64,000 nucleotides of DNA from Salinarimonas sp046292825 (GTDB lineage: Bacteria > Pseudomonadota > Alphaproteobacteria > Rhizobiales > Beijerinckiaceae): assembly GCF_046292825.1 (NCBI RefSeq), contig NZ_JBKBQG010000004.1:62001-126000 (forward strand), in the 5' to 3' direction. Within the stretch, counting starts at the first letter, position 1, and every line of letters begins with the position of its first letter. The notes under the pieces are model-generated. The model did not search any database, was not told the DNA's origin, and saw only the letters and a list, made by a program, of their open reading frames with translations. The position numbers and the translations under genes are program-made. Of this stretch, positions 9,896-20,853 are shown piece by piece.

Positions 9896-9922
9896 ATGTG
9901 GGGGGTGGGGGTGGGGATCAAG
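9896..9922 (-). promoter_or_regulatory. Candidate RpoH (heat-shock) promoter of hsp20
   Basis: On the minus strand CTTGAT and CCCCACAT are separated by 13 bases, close to the RpoH pattern CTTGAA / CCCCATNT, and about 66 bases before the Hsp20 start. The stretch is C-rich, which raises the chance of a false match. Confidence 0.4.
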
Positions 9923-9936
9923 AGGGGTTTGGGGCC

Positions 9937-10674
9937 TCAGGCGGCGGCGCGCCGGAAGGCCTCCTCGGGGGCGTCGACCTCGATGACGCGGCCCGCTTGG
10001 GCGAGGATGGCGTGGTGCTTGCCGAGATCGGCCGTGCGCGCGACGACGCCGACGAGAACCGGAGGGTCGTCGAGGCGGGCGAGATCGTGGAAGGCGGCGC
10101 TCGCCTTGAACACCGATACCGGGTGGCTCGCCACCGCCTGAAACACCGCTTTGTGCCCGTCGACCCGCGCGAGCGCCGTGACGTCCCACTCGATCGCGGA
10201 GGCGCCGACGAGCTTGCAATCGTGCTCGACGGCGCCGGGGAAAGCCCGCTCCAGCCGCTCGCGCAGAGCAGCGGAGATCTCGAATTCGGTCTCCTGCGGG
10301 AGACCGGCCACGATGCGCTCGGCGACCGCCTTCGACGCCGCGCTGACGTCGAAGATCGCGCGCTCGACCTCGTCGACCGGCACGTCGACGAAGATCGCCC
10401 GACGGTCGACCTCGACGCCGTACCCCTCGGCGACGGAACGCGCGGTGTTCGCAAACGACCGCCCGGCCCCGAAACTCTCCGTCTCGCGATAGGCGAACCC
10501 CCCGTCGCTCACACGAATGCCGTCCGGCGCATAGCTCAGGCTCACCGTCACGAACGACCCGCTCGGATAGACGAGCGGCAGGCTGATATAGCTCGCGTCG
10601 CCCCAATGGCGCGTCGACACCAGCGATCCCGCGATCGCGGCGGAGATCTCCGAGAGGGGTTTTACGGCCGCCAT
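9937..10674 (-). CDS. Unknown protein with a DUF1828-like N-terminal region
   Basis: A 245-residue soluble protein without signal peptide or membrane helix. The segment FVTVSLSYAPDGIRVSDGG (~40-60) resembles the DUF1828 pattern of alternating strands ending in a D-G-G turn; this match is tentative. The rest has no motif I recognise; the last third contains PPVLVGVVARTADLG. Its start overlaps the stop of the upstream gene by 13 bp, so the two are cotranscribed and probably coupled. The pair sits in sequence of lower GC than its surroundings, which suggests transfer. A toxin-antitoxin or defence role is possible but nothing in the sequence proves it. Confidence 0.6.
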   Translation of the reverse strand: MAAVKPLSEISAAIAGSLVSTRHWGDASYISLPLVYPSGSFVTVSLSYAPDGIRVSDGGFAYRETESFGAGRSFANTARSVAEGYGVEVDRRAIFVDVPVDEVERAIFDVSAASKAVAERIVAGLPQETEFEISAALRERLERAFPGAVEHDCKLVGASAIEWDVTALARVDGHKAVFQAVASHPVSVFKASAAFHDLARLDDPPVLVGVVARTADLGKHHAILAQAGRVIEVDAPEEAFRRAAA

Positions 10675-11204
10675 GACATGTCATCCGGGGTAAAGAGATC
10701 ATAGAGCCATGGGGGCTCCGATACAATCGAGATGTCGCTGATCCGAAGGCGCTGTCCGATGTAGGTCAGGACGTCAGTGTAACACTCCAAAGGGATTTCG
10801 ACGTCGCGCGCTGTAGACAAGCCGCCGCTTCGCATTCGCTGCTCCGTTTCCGACCAGTTGAGCCAGAAATCGCGCAGATGGGTGTTCCAGACGCGCTTGC
10901 CCGACCACTCCGATCGCGGCCGCCGAGGATTGGAGTGACCGCCTTCCAGTGAAAGCCAGTCCAGACGCTCGATCGGCAAGGAGTTCCGGCCGGGTGTTCG
11001 AGCCAATCGCAGTTCGAACGTCACGTTCGCTTCGGGGCGATTCGCGTAGCAGCCGCTGTGCAGAACGAGCCCGGTCTCCGTGATGCCGTCGATTGCGAGG
11101 TGGGCATCGAACCAGACGTAGCGGGTCTCCCGCTCCACCCGCGTCCAGCCGGGAAAGGCGCCGATTCGCTTCTCGGACAGGAAGAGCTGCTTGATGCTCG
11201 CCAT
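10662..11204 (-). CDS. Unknown protein, first gene of a low-GC two-gene cassette
   Basis: A 180-residue soluble protein rich in Trp, Arg and Glu, with patterns such as RYVWFDAHLAIDGI, FELRLARTPGR and HLRDFWLNWSE. I do not recognise the family. Codon and base use are noticeably less GC-rich than in the flanking genes. It precedes and overlaps the DUF1828-like gene by 13 bp, so they form one expression unit between hsp20 and the ETF dehydrogenase gene. An inhibitor/effector pair, or a nucleic-acid-binding accessory protein, are both open readings. Confidence 0.6.
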   Translation of the reverse strand: MASIKQLFLSEKRIGAFPGWTRVERETRYVWFDAHLAIDGITETGLVLHSGCYANRPEANVTFELRLARTPGRNSLPIERLDWLSLEGGHSNPRRPRSEWSGKRVWNTHLRDFWLNWSETEQRMRSGGLSTARDVEIPLECYTDVLTYIGQRLRISDISIVSEPPWLYDLFTPDDMSWRP

Positions 11205-11264
11205 GAGCGAGCCTTAGCAATAACGCGACGACCAGGCAAGCCAAGCGTGTGGCTCGCCTCGATT

Positions 11265-11300
11265 GCGCGCGGGCTCGGCTTCGCCGCCCCGGAATGACGG
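11265..11300. repeat. Short hairpin fragment related to the repeat ends
   Basis: A GGGCTCGGCTTCGCCGCCCC hairpin followed by GGAATGAC. It resembles one end of the large palindromic repeats and the core of the element at 34158-34257. It lies between two minus-strand genes. Confidence 0.4.
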
Positions 11301-11325
11301 GCGCCGAACCGAACCCCGATCCCCC

Positions 11326-13047
11326 TCACATATTCGGATAAACCGGCCCGCCGCCGCCCTCCGGGGTCACCCAGTTGATGTTCTGGGCGGGGTCTTTGAT
11401 GTCGCAGGTCTTGCAGTGGACGCAGTTCTGCGCGTTGATGACGAATTTGGGGTCGGTCTTCTTTTCGGTGTCGGAATAGACCACCTCGTAGACCCCGGCC
11501 GGGCAGTAGAGCCGCGCGGGCTCGCCGTATTTGGGCAGGTTGTGGGTGATCGGGATCTTGGGGTCCGACAGGACGAGGTGGCTCGGCTGGTCTTCCTCGT
11601 GGTTGGTGTTCGAGAGGAAGACCGAGGAGAGCTTGTCGAAGGTGAGCACGCCGTCGGGCTTCGGGTAGGTTTTGGGCTTCACCTTGTCGATCGGCGAGAG
11701 GCATTCGTGGTCGGGCTTGCCGTGGCCCATGGCGCCGAAGATCGGCGTGCCGAAGAGCTGGGCCGCCCACATGTCGAGCCCGCCGAGCGCCACGCCGCCG
11801 AAGGTCCCGAACTTGGACCAGAGCGGCTTGACGTTGCGCACGCGCTTCAAGTCCTCGGCGATCGCGGAGGAGCGCCAGGCCTCCTCGTAGCTCGTCAGCT
11901 CGTCGTTGGCGCGCCCGGCCGCGAGCGCCTCCGCGATGTGCTCGGCGCAGAGCATGCCGGACAGGATCGCGTTGTGCGAGCCCTTGATGCGCGGCACGTT
12001 GACGAAGCCCGCCGCGTCGCCGACGAGCACGCCGCCGGGGAAGCACAGCTTCGGCACCGATTGCCAGCCGCCCTCGACGATGGCGCGCGCCCCGTAGGCG
12101 ATCCGCTTGCCGCCCTCGAAGGTCTCGCGGATGAGCGGATGCGTCTTGAATTGCTGCATCTCGTCGAAGGGCGAGAGCGTCGGGTTCGTGTAGTTGAGGT
12201 GCACCACGAAGCCGACGGAGACGAGGTTCTCGCCGTAATGGTAGAGCCAGGAGCCGCCGCCGGTGGCGTTGTCGAGCGGCCAGCCGAAGGAATGCTGCAC
12301 GAGGCCGGGGCGGTGCGCGTCCGGCGTCACCTCCCACAATTCCTTGACGCCGATGCCGTATTTCTGCGGCTCGCGGCCATAGTCGAGGTTGTAGCGGTGG
12401 ATCGCCTTCTTGGCGAGGTTCCCGCGCGCGCCTTCCGCGAGGACGACGTATTTGGCGCGCAGCTCCATGCCGCGGGTGAAGTTCGGGCCGGGCTTGCCGT
12501 CCTTGCCGATGCCGAGATCGCCGGTCGCGACGCCCACGACGACGCCCTTCTCGACGAGGAGCTCGGCCGCCGCGAAGCCCGGATAGATCTCGACGCCGAG
12601 CGCCTCGGCGCGGGGCGCGAGCCAGCGCGCGACGCGGCCCAGGGAGCCGATGAAATTGCCGTGGTTCGACATCAGCCCCGGCATCAGCATGTTCGGCAGG
12701 CGCACGCCGCCGGCGGGGCCGAGGAAGAGGAACTGGTCCTCGGTCACCGGCGTCTCGAGCGGCCGCTCGGGATCCTCGCGCCAATCGGGCACGAGCCGGT
12801 CGAGGCCGACGGGGTCGATGACGGCGCCCGAGAGGACGTGCGCGCCCACCTCCGCGCCCTTCTCGACGACGACGACCGAGATCTCCGCCCCGCGCTCGGC
12901 CGCGACCTGCCGCAAGCGCATCGCGGTCGCGAGCCCGGCCGGACCGCCGCCGACCACGACGACGTCGAAATCCATCGATTCGCGAGGGGGCAGGTCCTGC
13001 GCCACGGCGTCGGCGGGCTTCTTCGGATCGTCGGTCACGCGCGTCAC
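11326..13047 (-). CDS. etfD: Electron transfer flavoprotein-ubiquinone oxidoreductase
   Basis: A 573-residue inner-membrane-associated flavoprotein that passes electrons from ETF, and thus from fatty-acid and amino-acid dehydrogenases, to ubiquinone. An FAD-binding GGGPAGLATAMRL motif lies at ~34-46. The quinone and membrane region follows in the middle (GDAAGFVNVPRIKG). The C-terminal 4Fe-4S domain has its cysteines in CPAG and CVHCKTC. The length matches bacterial and mitochondrial ETF-QO. The ETF subunit genes are not in this window. Confidence 0.96.
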   Translation of the reverse strand: MTRVTDDPKKPADAVAQDLPPRESMDFDVVVVGGGPAGLATAMRLRQVAAERGAEISVVVVEKGAEVGAHVLSGAVIDPVGLDRLVPDWREDPERPLETPVTEDQFLFLGPAGGVRLPNMLMPGLMSNHGNFIGSLGRVARWLAPRAEALGVEIYPGFAAAELLVEKGVVVGVATGDLGIGKDGKPGPNFTRGMELRAKYVVLAEGARGNLAKKAIHRYNLDYGREPQKYGIGVKELWEVTPDAHRPGLVQHSFGWPLDNATGGGSWLYHYGENLVSVGFVVHLNYTNPTLSPFDEMQQFKTHPLIRETFEGGKRIAYGARAIVEGGWQSVPKLCFPGGVLVGDAAGFVNVPRIKGSHNAILSGMLCAEHIAEALAAGRANDELTSYEEAWRSSAIAEDLKRVRNVKPLWSKFGTFGGVALGGLDMWAAQLFGTPIFGAMGHGKPDHECLSPIDKVKPKTYPKPDGVLTFDKLSSVFLSNTNHEEDQPSHLVLSDPKIPITHNLPKYGEPARLYCPAGVYEVVYSDTEKKTDPKFVINAQNCVHCKTCDIKDPAQNINWVTPEGGGGPVYPNM

Positions 13048-13175
13048 TCCTCACGGCTCGCGGCCGGGCCTCTCGCTCCGGCACCCACGCTCGTTCAGAT
13101 ACGAACGTTTCGAGCCTGCGGCAAGCTTCGCGCGACGAGAGGGCGCGCCGCGACGCGCCTCGCCGCGCGGGGACG

Positions 13176-13570
13176 CTAGCGCGAGGGCTCCTTGGCGAGG
13201 TCGGCGAGGATCGGGCAGTCGGGGCGGGAGTCGCCGGCGCAGCACTCGGCGAGGTCGCGCAGCGTGTCGGCCATGGCGCGCAATTCGGCGATCTTGGTCT
13301 CGAGCGCGGCGACGTGGTCGAGCGCCACGCGCTTGACGTCGGCGCTCTGGCGGGAGCGGTCCTGCCAGAGCGCGAGGAGGTCGCCGATGCCCTCGACGGA
13401 GAAGCCGAGATCGCGGGCGCGGCGCACGAAGCGCAGAACGTGCACGTCCGCCTCCGTATAGGTGCGGTAGCCCGAGGCGGTGCGCGCGGGCGCCCGGATG
13501 AGCCCGATCTCCTCGTAATAGCGGATCATCTTGGCCGACACGCCGGACGCCGCGGAAGCCTCGCCGATAT

Positions 13571-13574
<4 letters not shown>
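13176..13574 (-). CDS. cueR: Cu(I)-responsive MerR-family regulator CueR
   Basis: A 132-residue MerR-type activator. The N-terminal winged helix (MNIGEASAASGVSAKMIRYY) is followed by a long dimerisation helix and a metal loop with C111, C112 and C120 (CCAGDSRPDCPI). The C112/C120 spacing is that of the Cu(I)/Ag(I) sensor CueR. The start codon overlaps the copA stop by four bases (13571-13574, ATGA), so the regulator is translated from the copA transcript and autoregulates. The MerR-type promoter is upstream of copA. Confidence 0.94.
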
Positions 13575-16084
<2,510 letters not shown>

Positions 16085-16123
16085 CCGGTGGTCTCCCCGG
16101 TCGTCTCGCGTGGTCCCGTCTCG

Positions 16124-16154
16124 GATATGGACCTTCCCATCATGGCAGGGTCAA
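16124..16154 (-). promoter_or_regulatory. CueR-controlled promoter of copA-cueR
   Basis: Read on the minus strand, TTGACC (16154-16149) and CATATC (16129-16124) are separated by 19 bases. That overlong spacer is the hallmark of MerR-family promoters. The spacer contains an imperfect dyad (CCTGC ... GGGAAGG) where CueR would bind and untwist the DNA when Cu(I) is present. Confidence 0.75.
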
Positions 16155-16233
16155 GGGCGCGCGGACGGAAAACGCCGGCACGACCTCGAGGCTCCCATCG
16201 ACCACGGGAGCGCGTGCGGCGCCTTGCGAGAAG

Positions 16234-16983
16234 TCAAGCGAGGGGAGGGGAGGCGTGCCAATCGGGCTCGCACGGCTCGTCCTGCCAGGCGAAGGCCGCG
16301 AGGATGCGGGCATGGCTCTCGCTCGCGCGGGCGGCGAGACCGGGCGGATCGGTGATGGTGAGCCGCCCGCGCGTATAGGCGATGAGCCCCGCATCGCGCA
16401 GCGCGCCCCAGACGGCGCCGACGGTCACGCGCCGCAGGCCGAGCACCTCCGCGAGCACGTCCTGCGTCAGCGCGAAGCTGTCCGATGCGAGCCTCGCGCG
16501 GGCGAAGAGCAGCCAGTCGATCACCTGCTTGTCGGCGTGATCGAGCCGCGCGCCGGTCACCGTCTCCATCAGCTGGACGACGATCGATTGATTGTAGCGC
16601 CGGAAGGTGTTGTCGATACAGGGGTAGCGGCGGGCCGCCTCGAGCAGGATCTCCATCGGCACGAACGTCGCCGCGCCCTCGATCCGCGTCACCGACCGGC
16701 TGAGCGCCTGCCGCTTGCCCACCAGGACGGCGCTGCCGATGAAGCCCTCGCAGCCCACCGACATCTTCTCCGACGAGGCGCCGGATTCGCGCCTGGCCAT
16801 GAGGGAGATCACCCCGGCTTCCGGAAACACCGCGTGCGTGAAGAAGGCGCCGTCCTCGTAGATCACCTCGCCCGGCGAAATCGGCCGGGTGACGGCGTAT
16901 TGCGTGAGGAATTCCGCAGCCCCGGGCGAGAGCCGTCGCAGCAGACGGTTCGCCCAGCGCGCGGCGGCGGCGTGATCGCCCAT
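16234..16983 (-). CDS. Crp/Fnr-family transcriptional regulator
   Basis: A 249-residue regulator with an N-terminal cyclic-nucleotide-binding-like beta barrel (~25-140) and a C-terminal winged helix containing LTQDVLAEVLGLRRVTVGAVW (recognition helix in the second half). It lacks the cluster of N-terminal cysteines expected for an oxygen-sensing FNR, so its signal is unknown. ATG 16983 is chosen because the family usually begins just before the NRLLRRLSP segment; the frame is open upstream to 17160. It is divergent from the chemoreceptor gene at 17337 across a 353-bp gap and may regulate it. Confidence 0.82.
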   Translation of the reverse strand: MGDHAAAARWANRLLRRLSPGAAEFLTQYAVTRPISPGEVIYEDGAFFTHAVFPEAGVISLMARRESGASSEKMSVGCEGFIGSAVLVGKRQALSRSVTRIEGAATFVPMEILLEAARRYPCIDNTFRRYNQSIVVQLMETVTGARLDHADKQVIDWLLFARARLASDSFALTQDVLAEVLGLRRVTVGAVWGALRDAGLIAYTRGRLTITDPPGLAARASESHARILAAFAWQDEPCEPDWHASPPLA

Positions 16984-17336
16984 CCGCGTCTCGCTTTCGT
17001 GGCCCGTATCGGATTGGAGCGGCACAGTACGGCCGAGCTGACGGGGGAAGCGTCTGCGAAATTTCGGATGGGGCTTTGCACGAATTCGATCGTCCTGCCA
17101 CAATTGACGTAAGGTCCGCGCAGGAAACGCCTTCGAGGCGCACGGGACAATAGCATCCACTCAGAACAACACGAAGAAAGTGGCGTGAAATACCGCCAGG
17201 AATGCACGCTTATGTTTCGGCTTCCGCATAGGAATTAATGTAAAATTAAGAACTCAGATATGCAAAATAGGGTACATAAGAAAGAGAAAAGCACAGCAGA
17301 CGCGGGTTGTTTCCAGCAGACGAGCCGAGGGGCCAA
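16984..17336. other. AT-rich intergenic region between divergent operons
   Basis: 353 bp without a convincing gene. The part from ~17160 to 17300 is much richer in A and T than the window average and should contain the promoters of the Crp/Fnr gene and of the chemoreceptor gene. I see no clear FNR/FixK-type TTGAT-N4-ATCAA box. Confidence 0.5.
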
Positions 17337-18587
17337 ATGCGTTTATTCCCAAAATTCGCCACAGCGAACCGGTCGGGCCAACAAACACAAGAAGACACGC
17401 AGGCCACGGTGGCGCTCGGCGAGCTTTTCGACCACGTGCCGGTCAACGTTCTCGCGCTGGACCCCGCGACGGGCGTGATCACCTACGCGAACGCGACCAG
17501 CATCCGCACGCTCGAAGGCATTCGCCATCTCCTGCCGGCCTCCTTCGAGCCGCGCAAGGTGGTCGGCTCGAGCTTCGACGTCTTCCACAAGAACCCCGGA
17601 CGCCAGCGCGCGATCGTCGCCGATCCGAGCCGGCTGCCGTGGCGGGCCAAGATCAAGCTCGGCACCGAGACGATGGATCTCAACATCACGCCGGTCTATG
17701 CGGGCGGCCGGTACGTCGCGGCGGCGCTGACCTGGTCGGTGATCACCCGTACCACCGACGCGGTCGCGCGGTTCGATGCGGCGATCGGCAACGCGATGGG
17801 CAGCGTGCGGCGCTCGAACGCGGCGATGCGGGCCGCCGCCGAAAGCGTGCTCGCTCAGACCCACGAGGCGCGCGACAAAGCCGCCACCGCCGCGACCGGC
17901 GCGGACGAGACGAGCGCCAACGTCCGCTCGGTCGCCGCCGCGGCCGAGGAGCTGCACGCGTCCATCGCGGAGATCTCGCGGCAGGTGGACCAGTCGCGAG
18001 CCGTGACGCAGACGGCGGTGCGGGAGGCGCGGGAGACCTCGACGAGCGTCCAGGCGCTCGCGGAGGCTTCCCAGCGCATCGGTCAGATCGTGTCGCTCAT
18101 CCAGAGCATCGCCGGGCAGACGAATCTCCTCGCGCTCAACGCCACGATCGAGGCGGCGCGTGCGGGGGAGGCCGGCAAGGGCTTCGCCGTCGTCGCCCAG
18201 GAGGTGAAGACGCTCGCCGCGCAGACGGCCCGCGCGACCGAGGAGATCTCCGAGCAGATCGCCGCGATCCAGGAGGCCACCCAGGCGACCGTCGCCGCCA
18301 TCGGCCGGATCTCCACGACGATCGACGCGATCGACGGCACCTCGGTCGCCATCTCCTCGGCGGTGGAGGAACAGGCGGCGACGACGAGCGAGATCTCCCG
18401 ATCGGTCACCGAGGCGGCGACGGGAAGCGCCTCGGTCAGCCGGTCCATGGCGGGGGTGCTCGATGCGGCGGCGCGCTCGTCGAGCGCCGCGAGCGGGATG
18501 ACCGCGAGCGCCACGGATGTCGACGGCCAGGTCGAGACCGTCGCGGACGCCGTGCGCGTCTTCCTCGAGGAGATCGCGAAAGCCTGA
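17337..18587 (+). CDS. Soluble PAS-type methyl-accepting chemotaxis protein
   Basis: A 416-residue cytoplasmic chemoreceptor. Residues ~25-140 form a PAS-like sensor (FDHVPVNVLALDPATGVITY). There is no signal peptide or membrane helix. The C-terminal coiled coil carries the conserved hairpin tip IAGQTNLLALNATIEAARAG followed by GKGFAVVAQEVKTLA, which contacts CheA and CheW. It would sense an internal or diffusible cue and steer motility or another Che-linked output. GAGGGG lies about four bases before ATG 17337. The GGDEF-EAL gene starts only 35 bp downstream, so the two are probably cotranscribed. Confidence 0.92.
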   Translation: MRLFPKFATANRSGQQTQEDTQATVALGELFDHVPVNVLALDPATGVITYANATSIRTLEGIRHLLPASFEPRKVVGSSFDVFHKNPGRQRAIVADPSRLPWRAKIKLGTETMDLNITPVYAGGRYVAAALTWSVITRTTDAVARFDAAIGNAMGSVRRSNAAMRAAAESVLAQTHEARDKAATAATGADETSANVRSVAAAAEELHASIAEISRQVDQSRAVTQTAVREARETSTSVQALAEASQRIGQIVSLIQSIAGQTNLLALNATIEAARAGEAGKGFAVVAQEVKTLAAQTARATEEISEQIAAIQEATQATVAAIGRISTTIDAIDGTSVAISSAVEEQAATTSEISRSVTEAATGSASVSRSMAGVLDAAARSSSAASGMTASATDVDGQVETVADAVRVFLEEIAKA

Positions 18588-18622
18588 GGAGAGGCCCCGC
18601 AAGCCGGACCAGGATTGCCGTC

Positions 18623-20836
18623 ATGAAGCCCGAATCCGTCAAGCGTCTCGCGCTCGCGCCGGCTGCCGGCGACGAGAGCGCCCGAGAGGAGATCGCCCGC
18701 ATGGTGCGTGCGGCGTCCCGGCTCGGCGGTCTCGATCCCGAGGAGGGCGCCGTGCGCCGCGCGCTCGACGAGCACGTCATCGTCGCGACCACCGACGCGC
18801 GCGGGGTGATCGTCTCCGTCAACGAGCCCTTCTGCCGGATCAGCGGCTATGCGGCCGACGAGCTCGTCGGGCGCAGCCACGCGGTCGTGAATTCCGGCCG
18901 CCATCCGCGCGGCTTCTTCGCCGAGATGTGGCGGAGGATCCGCGCCGGCGAGGTCTGGCGCGGCGAGATCTGCAACCGCGCCAAGGACGGCCGGACCTAT
19001 TGGGTCGACACGACGATCGTGCCGATGCGCGACCATGCCGGCGCGATCGTCGGATACGTCTCGCTGCGTATCGACATCACCGACCGCAAGGTGGCGGAGG
19101 AGGCGCTCGCGCAGGAGAACGCCCGACGGATCGCGGCCGAGACCCTCCTGCGCGACGTGCTCGACGCGCTCCCCGACGGCGTCGCCGCCTTCGACAGGCA
19201 GGACCGTCTGATCCTCTGGAACGAGGCCTTCCTCGAGACCTATCCCAAGGCCGCGGCCATCGTCCGCGAGGGCCTGCCCTTCGAGGAGCTCCTGCGCTAC
19301 GCGGTCGCCGCCGGCCAGTTCCCGCAAGCCGGCACGAGCGCGGCGACGCGGGAGGCGTGGCTGCAGGCGCGCCTCCACGAGCATTCCCGACCGGGGGAGG
19401 CGCATCTGCGCGCGCTCGGCGACGCCCGCTGGGTGCAGGTCCGCGAGCGCCGCTCGCGCTCGGGCATCGTCGTGGGCGTGCGCACCGACATCAGCGCCCT
19501 CAAGAACGCCGAGCGGACGATCAAGCGGCAGAGCGAGCAGGACGCCCTCACCGGGCTCGGCAACCGCAAGGTCCTGCTGCGCCGGCTCTCTTCGGCGATG
19601 CTCGCGCGCCAGCGCCGGGGCGGGGTCGGCGCGCTCTTCTTCCTCGACCTCGACAATCTCAAGGCGGTCAACGACACCTACGGGCACGATGTCGGCGACC
19701 AGCTGATCGTCGCGCTCGGCCGGCGCCTCGCCGAGGCGGTCGATCGCTCGGCGAGCGTCGCGCGCATCGGCGGCGACGAGTTCGCGATCGTCGTTCCGCG
19801 CGTCGGCGGCGAGGCGCAGGCGCTCGCCTTCGCGCAGGATCTCCTCGCGGGGCTCGAGCAGCCCGAGCGCATCGCCGGTCGCGCGATCGCGCCGCGTTGC
19901 AGCCTGGGTCTCGCTCTGTTTCCGGACGAGGAGCGCACCGCGAAGGAAATCCTCAAACACGCCGACATCGCGCTCTACGAGGCCAAGGCTCGCGGCCGCG
20001 GCTCGGCCTGTCTGTTCGACCCCGCGATGCGCGCGCGGCTGGAGGAGCGCCGCAAGCTCGCCGAGGATCTCGGCCTCGCGCTCCTCGCGCGGGACATCGA
20101 CATCGCGCTCCAGCCGAAGGTCGCGATCGCCGACGGGGCGCATGTCGGCTTCGAGGCGCTGGTGCGCTGGACTCTCGCGGGCCGCGCCGTTCCGGCGGAT
20201 GTCGTCGTCGCGGTGGCGGAGGAGAACGGCCTCGTCGCGCTCCTCGGAGAGCAGGTGCTCGAGCGCACCTTGCGCACGATCCGCTCGCTGCGCGACCGCG
20301 GCCTCGAGCCCGGGCGCGTCGCCGTCAACGTGGCGGCGGCGCAGCTGCGTCGGGAGGGCTTCGCGCGATCGGTGACGCGCCTCCTCGCGAGCCACGGCGT
20401 CGAGCCGGCGGCGCTCGAGATCGAGGTCACGGAAGGCGTGCTCCTCGATCGCGTCGGAGACGGCATCGGCGAGACGCTGGCGGAACTGCGCCGCGCGGGC
20501 ATCCACGTCGCCCTCGACGATTTCGGCACGGGCTACGCCTCGCTCGCCCATCTCAAGCGCTTCCCCTTCGACACGCTCAAGATCGACCGCAGCTTCGTGC
20601 GCGATCTCGAAACGAATTCGGAGAGCGCCGTTCTGGTGCGTGCGATCGTCTCGCTCGCGCACAATCTCGGCAAGTCGGTCGTGGCGGAGGGCGTGGAGAC
20701 GCTCGGCCAGCTCGCCTTCCTGCGCGAGCAGGGCTGCGACGTCGCGCAAGGGTATCTGTTCGCGCGCCCGATCATGCGCGCGGACGTCGCGTCCTATCTC
20801 GAAGGGCTCGGCGGCGCCGGTCGCGCCCGCGCCTGA
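18623..20836 (+). CDS. PAS-PAS-GGDEF-EAL cyclic di-GMP enzyme
   Basis: A 737-residue soluble protein. Two PAS-type sensor domains (~45-155 and ~170-300) precede a GGDEF domain with an intact GGDEF at 383-387 and an EAL domain beginning with E511. The EAL catalytic set is present: E511, the EIEVTE glutamate, DDFGTGYAS, KIDRSFV, AEGVET and AQGYLF. The GGDEF part lacks the RxxD inhibitory site before the motif. It could therefore both make and break cyclic di-GMP; which activity dominates cannot be read. It follows the soluble chemoreceptor by 35 bp. Confidence 0.93.
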   Translation: MKPESVKRLALAPAAGDESAREEIARMVRAASRLGGLDPEEGAVRRALDEHVIVATTDARGVIVSVNEPFCRISGYAADELVGRSHAVVNSGRHPRGFFAEMWRRIRAGEVWRGEICNRAKDGRTYWVDTTIVPMRDHAGAIVGYVSLRIDITDRKVAEEALAQENARRIAAETLLRDVLDALPDGVAAFDRQDRLILWNEAFLETYPKAAAIVREGLPFEELLRYAVAAGQFPQAGTSAATREAWLQARLHEHSRPGEAHLRALGDARWVQVRERRSRSGIVVGVRTDISALKNAERTIKRQSEQDALTGLGNRKVLLRRLSSAMLARQRRGGVGALFFLDLDNLKAVNDTYGHDVGDQLIVALGRRLAEAVDRSASVARIGGDEFAIVVPRVGGEAQALAFAQDLLAGLEQPERIAGRAIAPRCSLGLALFPDEERTAKEILKHADIALYEAKARGRGSACLFDPAMRARLEERRKLAEDLGLALLARDIDIALQPKVAIADGAHVGFEALVRWTLAGRAVPADVVVAVAEENGLVALLGEQVLERTLRTIRSLRDRGLEPGRVAVNVAAAQLRREGFARSVTRLLASHGVEPAALEIEVTEGVLLDRVGDGIGETLAELRRAGIHVALDDFGTGYASLAHLKRFPFDTLKIDRSFVRDLETNSESAVLVRAIVSLAHNLGKSVVAEGVETLGQLAFLREQGCDVAQGYLFARPIMRADVASYLEGLGGAGRARA

Positions 20837-20853
20837 GCGATTCTTCGCGCGCG

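Noticed and set aside
11263..13179. A long plus-strand open frame antisense to the ETF-ubiquinone oxidoreductase gene
   Set aside because: No family pattern and typical antisense composition; the minus-strand gene is unambiguous.
16984..17336. An FNR/FixK box between the Crp/Fnr gene and the chemoreceptor gene
   Set aside because: No TTGAT-N4-ATCAA-like site with acceptable arms was found.
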